From positions 1 to 13,483 of the forward strand of contig JAFCEM010000027.1 in the NCBI GenBank assembly GCA_017609145.1: a stretch of 13,483 nt of DNA. Reading direction: 5' to 3'. Every line of letters begins with the position of its first letter. Position 1 is the first letter of the stretch. The position numbers and the translations under genes are program-made. This stretch comes from Candidatus Aenigmatarchaeota archaeon. Lineage in GTDB: Archaea; Aenigmatarchaeota; Aenigmatarchaeia; QMZP01. This document shows positions 1-5,894 of the stretch, one piece after another. The notes below the pieces were generated by a model. The model made no database searches, had not been told where the DNA came from, and saw only the letters and a list, made by a program, of their open reading frames with translations.

Positions 1-2
1 CG

Positions 3-1151
3 AATGACTCTGGTATGAGCTGGGGTATTGTGAATGATAGCTTTACGGGCTACTCCCAGGACGGTTTGAAAATGTTAGTGAATGAGGATGATAATCTGCT
101 CATAATTGATAAAAGGGGTAGGGTCTGGCGATCTATGGATTCCGGTGTCACGTGGGTAGAGATTGGTGACTTCAATGGCGGATCAAATGATAATGCCAAA
201 GGCTTTGCAAAAGCGAACGTGAGCACCAGTCTGTCATTACAGGCGCGTTCGTGTAATGATATCCTGTGTTCTGGTGAAATATTCACGGGACCCGACGGGA
301 CAAACGCAACTTTCTATAATAATTCTTCAGGTGAGCAACTCAATCTTTCCAACAATCAATATTTTCAATACATCCTCTATTTTGAAACCAATGACCCTGC
401 ACAAAGTCCTACGCTTTACAATCTTAGCATTGACTACACAATTTCCCCACAGCCGCCGGCAACACCAGAGCTTAATTCACCGGACAACAACACGTTCTGC
501 AAACAGACATTCGTCCTGCTTAACGCGACATCAAACGACCCGAATGGTGATAATATAACGTACCGGTTTTATGGTGACAATGAACTGATAAATACAACAA
601 AAATCCCAAGCGGCTCATTTGCAGTTTACAACTGGACGGGGCTCGGGCTCGGAGAGCATAACTGGAGTGTAAAAGCAAGCGATGGCACGTCAAACTCCAA
701 CATGAGCGAGACCCGATATCTTACTGTCTACACGACAGAGGAAACAATTAAATTCGCGACATGCATCACTCATGGGTGTCCGCAGGATTACGAATGCAAC
801 AAGGGAACAGGAACTTGCATAAAAACTGTCTATGGTGGAGGTTTCAGGGAAGTTTACATAGAGAACACCACCAAGATAAGCGAACTTGAGGGAAAAGTTT
901 CTGAACTGGAGAGTTCAAAAAATTATCTTGAAGAAAGGATTGGTATTATTGAGAGCCAGAGGGATGCATACTTCAGTGAACTCCAGAATACAAAGAACTA
1001 TTTAAGTGTCCAGGAAGGTCAGGTGAGCATGATAAGTCCGAGCGGCATAGTAATCATCATTATTCTGGTTTGGACTTCTCTTAGCATCGGTTACTGGTTC
1101 AGGAGCTTCAGGTCCAAAAAAGTAATTAATACAAGAAAAAACAAGAAATAA
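3..1151 (+). CDS. Cell-surface protein with Asp-box, Ig-like domain, coiled coil and C-terminal anchor (5' end cut by window)
   Basis: The frame is open from base 3, so the gene starts left of the window and the ATG at base 15 is probably internal. Residue n of the fragment begins at base 3n. The first codons read NDSGMSWG and residues 44-51 read SMDSGVTW; both fit the BNR/Asp-box pattern SxDxGxTW. Residues about 70-148 form a beta-rich module with a Cys pair (84, 89). Residues about 152-244 look like an Ig/FN3 domain, followed by a small Cys module (254, 259, 265, 272). A coiled coil spans about 288-339, a hydrophobic segment about 347-365, and the tail is basic. About 14 N-X-S/T sequons lie outside the membrane segment. 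This indicates an exported, glycosylated protein held by a C-terminal transmembrane helix. The ligand and partner are unknown. Two small genes follow closely on the same strand. Confidence 0.75.
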   Translation, partial: NDSGMSWGIVNDSFTGYSQDGLKMLVNEDDNLLIIDKRGRVWRSMDSGVTWVEIGDFNGGSNDNAKGFAKANVSTSLSLQARSCNDILCSGEIFTGPDGTNATFYNNSSGEQLNLSNNQYFQYILYFETNDPAQSPTLYNLSIDYTISPQPPATPELNSPDNNTFCKQTFVLLNATSNDPNGDNITYRFYGDNELINTTKIPSGSFAVYNWTGLGLGEHNWSVKASDGTSNSNMSETRYLTVYTTEETIKFATCITHGCPQDYECNKGTGTCIKTVYGGGFREVYIENTTKISELEGKVSELESSKNYLEERIGIIESQRDAYFSELQNTKNYLSVQEGQVSMISPSGIVIIIILVWTSLSIGYWFRSFRSKKVINTRKNKK

Positions 1152-1154
1152 TAT

Positions 1155-1388
1155 ATGCTGTGGTTCGTAATTCTACTGGTTTTAGTTATTATCTTTATAA
1201 TCACATTAGTAATTATCACAACCAGAAGAAATAAAAAGAGACGTGAGGAGAGGGAACAAAGAGAGAAAACAATCAAAAAACTGCTCCTCCCATTGGTACT
1301 CTTCACAGCGCTGCTGGTGTATATAAAAATGAAGGCAAGAAGACCAGAGAAAAAGAGGAGGAAAACATGGAAGAAGAAGTCACGATAA
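1155..1388 (+). CDS. Small basic membrane protein, two hydrophobic segments
   Basis: This 77-residue protein is not recognised. It begins three bases after the stop of the surface protein and overlaps the next gene by 22 bases, so the three are probably co-transcribed. Residues about 2-22 are almost purely aliphatic. A strongly charged K/R/E linker (about 23-43) is followed by a second hydrophobic stretch (about 44-59) and a very basic tail (about 60-77). The layout suggests a two-pass membrane protein with both charged regions inside the cell. No clear Shine-Dalgarno sequence precedes the ATG, which is unusual here for an internal operon gene. No function can be assigned; a partner of the surface protein is a guess from position only. 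Confidence 0.55.
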   Translation: MLWFVILLVLVIIFIITLVIITTRRNKKRREEREQREKTIKKLLLPLVLFTALLVYIKMKARRPEKKRRKTWKKKSR

Positions 1389-1657
1389 TTGATGTAATCA
1401 AAACAGTAAGACAGGAACTTAAGCAGCTTCACTCCGAAAAGAGGGGGCTTGAAAAAACCATCAAGAACATAAAAAACGAACTTAAAAGGCTTGAAGATAA
1501 AGAGTTCGCACTCAGGAACAGGATATCTGAACTCATCCAGACTGAAGTGCAACTCAACAGAAAGAGAAAGGATTTTGAAAAGAAGATGCTTAAGCTAAAG
1601 GAAAAGTTGATGAATATCAGAAAAATAAACAAAGAGCTCGCTGATGTGTGGGGATGA
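1367..1657 (+). CDS. Small coiled-coil protein
   Basis: This 96-residue, soluble-looking protein is predicted to be almost entirely helical. From about residue 8 to 90 it is rich in K, E, L, I and R, with hydrophobic residues at heptad-like spacing, as in a long coiled coil. A strong GAGGAGG Shine-Dalgarno sequence at 1355-1361 precedes the ATG by five bases and fixes the start inside the previous gene. It ends one base before the converging spt5 stop. The upstream surface protein also has a coiled coil, so assembly of the products is possible but unproven. Family unknown. Confidence 0.65.
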   Translation: MEEEVTIIDVIKTVRQELKQLHSEKRGLEKTIKNIKNELKRLEDKEFALRNRISELIQTEVQLNRKRKDFEKKMLKLKEKLMNIRKINKELADVWG

Positions 1658-1658
1658 G

Positions 1659-2111
1659 CTACTCCTTTTCTTCTTTATCTGTTTTTTTCAAAACCTTTAC
1701 AAGCTCCGCGGCTATTGTAACTGGTATCGGTATTGTTGCGTCAAGCAGCTCTATTGTAACTTCATCCTTAACTTTATCTATTCTTGTTATCTTGCCTTTT
1801 TCTCCTTTGAAAGGCCCGCCCACAATTTCCACGACATCGCCTTCAGTTGTTTTTATTACAACTTTCTTATGCTCGAGGAAGTGTTGAATTTCATCAAGCT
1901 TGATTGGGGTTTCTATGACACCGCGAACGTGCATCATGCCCTGTATTGTTTTTTGTATGATACCCAAACTACCTTCAACAAAAATATACCCTTTTATTTC
2001 AGCCGGGTGGAGCAATGTCTTAATATCAGCGCCGCTTGATTTAATCTTTGTTATCAGCAGGTCTATAACAATGTCCTCTCTTCCTGATGTAGTTCTCAGT
2101 GCATAAATCAT
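1659..2111 (-). CDS. spt5: Transcription elongation factor Spt5 (archaeal NusG)
   Basis: Spt5 binds the RNA polymerase clamp, normally with Spt4, and increases processivity. The 150-residue length is typical of archaeal Spt5. Residues 1-80 form the NGN domain, beginning IYALRTTSGRE and containing GYIFVEG (41-47). Residues about 89-141 form a KOW domain around GDVVEIVGGPFKGEKGKI. The charged tail TDKEEKE is short. The start is set by a GAGG sequence that overlaps the secE stop, with the ATG ten bases past that stop. secE-spt5 is a conserved archaeal pair linking protein export and transcription. The ribosomal protein L11 gene that often follows is absent here: the next gene converges with a one-base gap. 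Confidence 0.95.
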   Translation of the reverse strand: MIYALRTTSGREDIVIDLLITKIKSSGADIKTLLHPAEIKGYIFVEGSLGIIQKTIQGMMHVRGVIETPIKLDEIQHFLEHKKVVIKTTEGDVVEIVGGPFKGEKGKITRIDKVKDEVTIELLDATIPIPVTIAAELVKVLKKTDKEEKE

Positions 2112-2120
2112 TTTTTCGCC

Positions 2121-2291
2121 TCAAATTCCCAGCAAAACGAACACCATGAATATCAAAAAGCCTATCAGGCCAATTATCACTATACCCAGTGCACAAACCT
2201 TACTCGAGGCAGTAAATTCATATCTGCTTGGTTTCCTGGCTATACACAATACCCTTTTGTACCTTCTGATAGTTTCTTTGAGATTAAACAT
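2121..2291 (-). CDS. secE: Preprotein translocase subunit SecE/Sec61-gamma
   Basis: I translated this short gene from the sequence upstream of spt5. It gives 56 residues: an amphipathic basic N-terminal helix (FNLKETIRRYKRVLCIARKP), the conserved EFTASSKV turn, then one transmembrane helix (about residues 35-55) containing GIVIIGLIGFLIF. This is the standard archaeal SecE/Sec61-gamma layout; the protein clamps the two halves of SecY in the membrane. Its position directly before spt5 is the usual archaeal order. The next gene's ribosome site GAGG overlaps its TGA, which suggests translational coupling. A TATA box over the idsA stop codon gives it a separate promoter. Confidence 0.9.
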   Translation of the reverse strand: MFNLKETIRRYKRVLCIARKPSRYEFTASSKVCALGIVIIGLIGFLIFMVFVLLGI

Positions 2292-2294
2292 ATT

Positions 2295-2337
2295 TGTCAC
2301 ATCATGACACGGTTTCAGTATAGTGAAATTTATATAT
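2295..2337 (-). promoter_or_regulatory. secE-spt5 promoter with TATA box and small inverted repeat
   Basis: Read on the minus strand, an AT-only stretch ATATATAAAT (forward 2328-2337) lies just after the idsA stop codon and about 41 bases before the secE ATG. Transcription would begin near 2307, leaving a leader of about 16 bases. A perfect inverted repeat TGTCA-N5-TGACA (forward 2295-2309) covers the expected start site and the leader. Its last arm contains GTGA, close to the secE ATG, which could act as a weak ribosome site. The repeat may be an operator or simply chance. Confidence 0.45.
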
Positions 2338-2339
2338 AT

Positions 2340-3419
2340 TTATATATTCCTTTCTATTAAAAAGTCCACGAAAGCTTTGAGCCTTTTTTTGGCATCAGTC
2401 TTCGGGAGGGTTGATTCTGCTTCTGACCATGCGTTATTAACAAGCTCCTTTGCAAACTTTTTGGCATACGAGATTGAATCATATTTGTTCAGCAAAGATA
2501 TTACCTCATCAATCAATGCATGCTCTCTTGTGTGCAGGTTAAGAATCTCCAAAAGCCTTTTCCTGTCTTTTTCGTTGGCTTTGCCGAGCGCATGTATTAC
2601 CATGAGTGTTCTTTTGCCTTCTGTTATATCATCTCCGTATCCCTTTTTTGTCTGGAATTTTTCGCTACTGGCGCTAAGGATATCGTCCTGTATCTGGAAT
2701 GCGATACCTATACTCTCTGCCATTTTGCCAATTTTTTCTTCCTGTTCTGTGCTGCCTCCGGACACAACCACAGCCAATTTTGCTGCCATTCTCGCAAGGC
2801 AGCCCGTTTTGTAAGCACACATCTGCATGTATTGTTTCTCTGTTATGGTGTCTGTGTTCCCCTTGTGCCACCATATGTCCAGAGCCTGTCCGAAATGGAT
2901 ATTAATCATCTCCTGTGCAAATACCTCATAAGCCCGAATCGTTGTGTTTTCATCAAGATTACCTCTGTTCTTTATGAGTATCAGCATAGGCAGGAAATAC
3001 ATAGTATTTCCTGCATTCACCGCGATGTCTATACCAAAAAGTTTATGTGTGCATGGTTTACCTCTTCTCAGTTCTCCGTTGTCTTCTATATCATCTATCA
3101 TTATGGAACCCTCATGTGCCATTTCGGGTATTACTGCAAAGTCTTTCACCTTTTCCATATCAGCACCCATAGCTTCTGCCACGAGCATGAATAGTGCAGG
3201 CCTCCATCTTTTTCCCCCACGCGAGAGGAAGTCCCATATCGGCTTTGTGATTGAATTGTTTATTGCCTCAATGTCATACTCATACCTCGCCCTACCTACC
3301 AACATTTCCATGTGTTCATGGCTGAGGTTTTCAGGAATATATTTGCGTATAGTATCATCTATTTCCTGTTTTCTTTCCTCAAGAAATTTTTCAATTTTGG
3401 TCTTAGTATCTTCTGTCAT
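2340..3419 (-). CDS. idsA: Polyprenyl diphosphate synthase (geranylgeranyl-PP synthase type)
   Basis: Members condense isopentenyl diphosphate with allylic diphosphates to make the C15-C20 chains of archaeal lipids. The 359 residues carry the family motifs in order: GGKRWRP (68-74), the first Asp-rich motif DDIED (109-113) followed by RRGKP (118-122), YKTG (203-206), FQIQDD (241-246) and GDDITEGKRT (262-271). The second Asp-rich motif reads DDILS (245-249), with Ser in place of the usual last Asp; the first motif is intact. The ATG at 3419 lies 24 bases from a TATTTATAA box on the minus strand, fitting leaderless translation. secE follows on the same strand. Product chain length cannot be read with certainty; GGPP is the likely product in an archaeon. 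Confidence 0.88.
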   Translation of the reverse strand: MTEDTKTKIEKFLEERKQEIDDTIRKYIPENLSHEHMEMLVGRARYEYDIEAINNSITKPIWDFLSRGGKRWRPALFMLVAEAMGADMEKVKDFAVIPEMAHEGSIMIDDIEDNGELRRGKPCTHKLFGIDIAVNAGNTMYFLPMLILIKNRGNLDENTTIRAYEVFAQEMINIHFGQALDIWWHKGNTDTITEKQYMQMCAYKTGCLARMAAKLAVVVSGGSTEQEEKIGKMAESIGIAFQIQDDILSASSEKFQTKKGYGDDITEGKRTLMVIHALGKANEKDRKRLLEILNLHTREHALIDEVISLLNKYDSISYAKKFAKELVNNAWSEAESTLPKTDAKKRLKAFVDFLIERNI

Positions 3420-3436
3420 GGGTTCACAATAATTTG

Positions 3437-3482
3437 TATTATAAATAGTTTTATAAATCCCTTATCTTCTCACGTTTTTAAG
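3437..3482. promoter_or_regulatory. Divergent promoter between idsA and the KaiC-like gene
   Basis: The gap holds several TATA-like elements. On the minus strand TATTTATAA (forward 3439-3447) is centred 24 bases from the idsA ATG. A self-complementary TTTATAAA (3450-3457) could serve either direction. On the plus strand GTTTTTAAG (about 3474-3482) is centred about 26 bases from the ATG at 3504. The minus-strand box is preceded by AAAAC, the same short element seen before other boxes in this window. Neither gene has a Shine-Dalgarno sequence, which supports leaderless or nearly leaderless transcripts. Confidence 0.5.
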
Positions 3483-3503
3483 CAAGCAAAACCAAAAAAT
3501 ATT

Positions 3504-4175
3504 ATGAATCGCATAAAATCCGGTATTACCGGTCTTGATACTCTTCTTGATGGCGGATTTATAGAAGGTTCTGTCAATCTTTTAACAGGGGGGACAGGAA
3601 CTGGGAAGACTATCTTCTGCTGCCAGTTTTTGTGGGAAGGTCTGCAAAAGGGTGAAAGCTGCGTCTATATAACGCTTGAGGAAAGTCCTGAAGACATAAA
3701 GGAAGATGTTGCTAACTTTGGTTGGGATTTCAGCAAGTATGAAAAGAAAGGTCTGTTTAAAATCATATATCATGACCCTGCACATGTTAATAATCTTAGC
3801 AGGTCAATTATCAGTGAAATAAAGGAACTTAAGGCAAAAAGGCTTGTGCTGGATTCCGTTTCTGTTATGGGGCTTGTCATTAACGATAGTTCACAGATAA
3901 GGAAGAGCATACTAAATATCATAAACACCATAAAGCATCAGGATTCTTGTACAACGCTTTTGGTGTCAGAGGTGGAAGAGGACAAAAAGGCACTGAGCCG
4001 TTTTGGTGTTGAGGAATTCGTTGTTGATGGTGTGATTCTTCTGAATTATATGGGAATTGGGGAAGAGTACAACCGCTCATTAATGGTAAGGAAGATGCGC
4101 AGAAGCAATCACGGCAAGGATGTTTATCCCTTTGAAATAAACAGGGAAGGCATACATGTCAAGAAAGCCGATTGA
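3504..4175 (+). CDS. KaiC-like RecA-superfamily ATPase, single domain
   Basis: This 223-residue protein starts like KaiC-family proteins, with KSGITGLDTLLDGGF. The Walker A motif is GGTGTGKT (29-36). The paired glutamates at 59-60 in YITLEE fit the KaiC catalytic position, and Walker B is RLVLDS (113-118). The C-terminal part (about 180-215) has the usual basic RKMRRSNH strand seen in KaiC and RadA-like folds. The open frame continues upstream, but homology begins only at this ATG, and the promoter elements agree. The N-terminal extension would run antisense into idsA, so I rejected it. Archaea have many such single-domain proteins in signalling or regulation; the partner here is unknown. It converges with the ubiA-like gene, with 10 bases between. 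Confidence 0.85.
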   Translation: MNRIKSGITGLDTLLDGGFIEGSVNLLTGGTGTGKTIFCCQFLWEGLQKGESCVYITLEESPEDIKEDVANFGWDFSKYEKKGLFKIIYHDPAHVNNLSRSIISEIKELKAKRLVLDSVSVMGLVINDSSQIRKSILNIINTIKHQDSCTTLLVSEVEEDKKALSRFGVEEFVVDGVILLNYMGIGEEYNRSLMVRKMRRSNHGKDVYPFEINREGIHVKKAD

Positions 4176-4185
4176 TTTTTGTGCC

Positions 4186-5013
4186 CTATAATAATGTGAT
4201 GACTATAATGAACAACTCGATTGATATCACCAAAAAAAGGTTTTTTATGAAAAACATTTTGTTGTTGTTTCCAGGCTCCAGCCTGTAGACAGTATAGAAT
4301 ATCCATGGGCTGAATATTAAAATGGCAAGATAGCGAAGACTTATGATATTCATCAGGGAAATTATGACCAGATAAAAAAATGACAGGAATATCAGAATCC
4401 TGATTGATTTGTTTGCATTCTCTATTCCTATTGTTCCTGGTAATGTCCTGATTCTGTACATGCGGTCACCGTAAACATCTTCAAAGTCCTTGGTTATTGC
4501 TATTCCAGAGCCGAGGAGAAAAAGGAATACTATCAGAAATACCGGTGCCTGTGTGGCTGGATACAGGGACCAGCCTGCAAGGGGACAGAGAATGCTGTAA
4601 AAAACCAGTCCTGTTACAGTGTTGACTATGAACCTGCGTCTTAGCCTGATGAAAGGTAATGAATAGGAGGCCGTCAGCAGGACCGACAACAATACTATAG
4701 ATATGAAATAGAAATTTACAGTCAGGGAAATAACAACACCTGCCATATACAAAAAACACGCATAAAAAAACCCTGTCTTTTTTGACATCTTTCCGCTCGC
4801 TATTGGCCTGTGCGGCTTGTTCACCTCATCGATTTCGGCATCGAAGACGCCGTTGAGCGTATTGAACCCGCCGACAACCAGCGATATACTCAGCGCAGCG
4901 TAGAATATCCTGATGTCCAGTATGGCGCCCGTAGCAAGAACCGCACCAGCCACTACACCCAGAACAGCGATAGGAATATAATACGGAACCGTGACTTCTA
5001 AAAACCTTTTCAT
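4186..5013 (-). CDS. ubiA: UbiA-family prenyltransferase, probable digeranylgeranylglyceryl phosphate synthase
   Basis: This integral membrane enzyme family moves a polyprenyl group onto an acceptor; in archaea the main member adds the second geranylgeranyl chain to geranylgeranylglyceryl phosphate. The 275 residues show about eight hydrophobic segments. The first Asp-rich motif is N54-x3-D58-x3-D62 (NGVFDAEID) followed by NKPHRPIASG. The second is KDFEDVYGDR (175-184), giving D179-x3-D183 before RIRTLP. I chose the ATG at 5013, one base after the upstream stop and six bases from a GAGG site, over a TTG at 5034 that would overlap that gene by 20 bases. It is last in an operon with a winged-helix and a V4R gene. 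The acceptor is inferred; another aromatic or lipid acceptor is possible. Confidence 0.8.
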   Translation of the reverse strand: MKRFLEVTVPYYIPIAVLGVVAGAVLATGAILDIRIFYAALSISLVVGGFNTLNGVFDAEIDEVNKPHRPIASGKMSKKTGFFYACFLYMAGVVISLTVNFYFISIVLLSVLLTASYSLPFIRLRRRFIVNTVTGLVFYSILCPLAGWSLYPATQAPVFLIVFLFLLGSGIAITKDFEDVYGDRMYRIRTLPGTIGIENANKSIRILIFLSFFYLVIISLMNIISLRYLAILIFSPWIFYTVYRLEPGNNNKMFFIKNLFLVISIELFIIVITLL

Positions 5014-5014
5014 A

Positions 5015-5533
5015 TCATTCCTCAAAAACCTCAAATATGCATGCTCTTTTACCGGTTGCCTGGCATTCTGTTTCCCTGCATTTAATCTTTTTGGAATTGA
5101 AGATTACTTTGGCCGAGCCTCCTATATATCCAGCAATAAGAAAATCCACTGGGGTTTTGGAGGGTTTTAGTGACTTGACCATGGGTGAATTACGCACCCT
5201 AATCAAAGACTTCTTTTTTTCGTAATCGGTTTTAATGAATTCTCCCTTCCCCAGACCTGCCATAGCAAGCGTATTCATGTCCCACTCCGCAATCTTTTTG
5301 GGCGACATGCCGAATTTGTTTTTCAATGCTCTGGAATATTTTTCTCCAACCTCTTCAGAGATATCATAAATAATTTTTCCGTATTCTTTGGGGTATGCTG
5401 CCTTGAGTTTGGTGGTCATTGTTGTGAACAGCACAACAGGTGTAATGGCCATTTCCTGACCCAAAAGTTTTATGGAACCGTCCTCAAACTTCAGTTGCCG
5501 CGAAAACAGGAGTTTTTTAACGAACCCGAACAT
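5015..5533 (-). CDS. V4R (4-vinyl reductase) domain protein, putative ligand-binding regulator
   Basis: The 172-residue protein ends in the V4R signature: KVIFNSKKIKCRETEC then GKRACIFEVFEE, with cysteines at 152, 157 and 165. V4R domains are small-molecule binding modules first described near bacteriochlorophyll vinyl reduction and also found in regulators and sensory proteins. The N-terminal half (about 15-95) is mixed alpha/beta and fits the rest of the domain. There is no transmembrane segment. A strong GGGAGG site precedes the ATG, and only two bases separate it from the stop of the winged-helix gene, so the two are translated together. Its ligand is unknown; the downstream prenyltransferase makes an isoprenoid or aromatic ligand an attractive guess. 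Confidence 0.75.
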   Translation of the reverse strand: MFGFVKKLLFSRQLKFEDGSIKLLGQEMAITPVVLFTTMTTKLKAAYPKEYGKIIYDISEEVGEKYSRALKNKFGMSPKKIAEWDMNTLAMAGLGKGEFIKTDYEKKKSLIRVRNSPMVKSLKPSKTPVDFLIAGYIGGSAKVIFNSKKIKCRETECQATGKRACIFEVFEE

Positions 5534-5535
5534 CT

Positions 5536-5841
5536 TCAGTCCTCCCTTATCATCTCATGTAAAAACCTCAGCTTCTCTATGTCCGTTGGCCAGGCAACGT
5601 ACGTATTACCAAGCTTTTTCATATCAATCATATTGAGTTTTTGGAGTTTTCTGAAATGATAAAGATAGCGCGAAGAAAGTGATTTTGCATTCCCGTTAAT
5701 CTCTTCCCCGAATTCTTTTGCAACCTCCAGCGGATTTGCTGGCCATTTAGAAATTATAGCCTTGAATACCCTGAATGTTGCTTTGCCTAATTTTGCTTCT
5801 CTGGTCCGGTGGGAAGATGAAAAGGTGTGGGAAATCTCCAT
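5536..5841 (-). CDS. Winged helix-turn-helix transcriptional regulator
   Basis: This 101-residue protein has a compact helical region (about 20-70) ending SSRYLYHFRKLQKLNMI, typical of the recognition helix and following strand of a winged helix, then a short wing (about 72-84: KLGNTYVAWP). Helix 2 would be PLEVAKEFGEEI (37-48). It resembles small archaeal ArsR/MarR-like regulators, but the family is not certain. It has no ligand domain of its own; the next gene, a V4R protein, may supply one. The ATG lies 25 bases from the centre of a TATA box with no Shine-Dalgarno sequence, suggesting a leaderless transcript. The promoter palindrome suggests autoregulation. Confidence 0.75.
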   Translation of the reverse strand: MEISHTFSSSHRTREAKLGKATFRVFKAIISKWPANPLEVAKEFGEEINGNAKSLSSRYLYHFRKLQKLNMIDMKKLGNTYVAWPTDIEKLRFLHEMIRED

Positions 5842-5847
5842 ATAGAG

Positions 5848-5885
5848 AATTATCCCAAATAACTATATAGTTTTTTGGGAATATT
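5848..5885. promoter_or_regulatory. Palindromic operator over the TATA box of the wHTH-V4R-ubiA operon
   Basis: The 38-base element centred between 5866 and 5867 pairs at 16 of 19 positions. The inner 28 bases (5853-5880) have a single mismatched pair. Each arm reads TCCCAAA then (T/A)AACTATA. The centre ACTATATAGT is itself a TATA box, 25 bases from the ATG of the winged-helix gene on the minus strand. A dimeric repressor bound here would block TBP. An alternative is a symmetric bidirectional promoter, but forward transcription would only run antisense to the next gene. Confidence 0.6.
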
Positions 5886-5894
5886 CCAAAAAAA

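Noticed and set aside
1644..2039. Plus-strand open frames antisense to spt5
   Set aside because: The NGN and KOW signatures on the minus strand are clear; the antisense products look like noise.
2520..3194. A 224-codon plus-strand open frame antisense to idsA
   Set aside because: It lies wholly within the well-supported idsA gene, its product is Cys/Phe-rich and unlike any protein, and it has no promoter or ribosome site.
3312..3503. N-terminal extension of the KaiC-like protein
   Set aside because: It overlaps idsA in antisense and the divergent promoter. KaiC-family similarity begins exactly at the ATG at 3504.
5874..5893. GGAATATTCC flanked by T and A runs as a hairpin terminator
   Set aside because: It is better explained as part of the operator palindrome, and archaeal termination does not depend on such hairpins.
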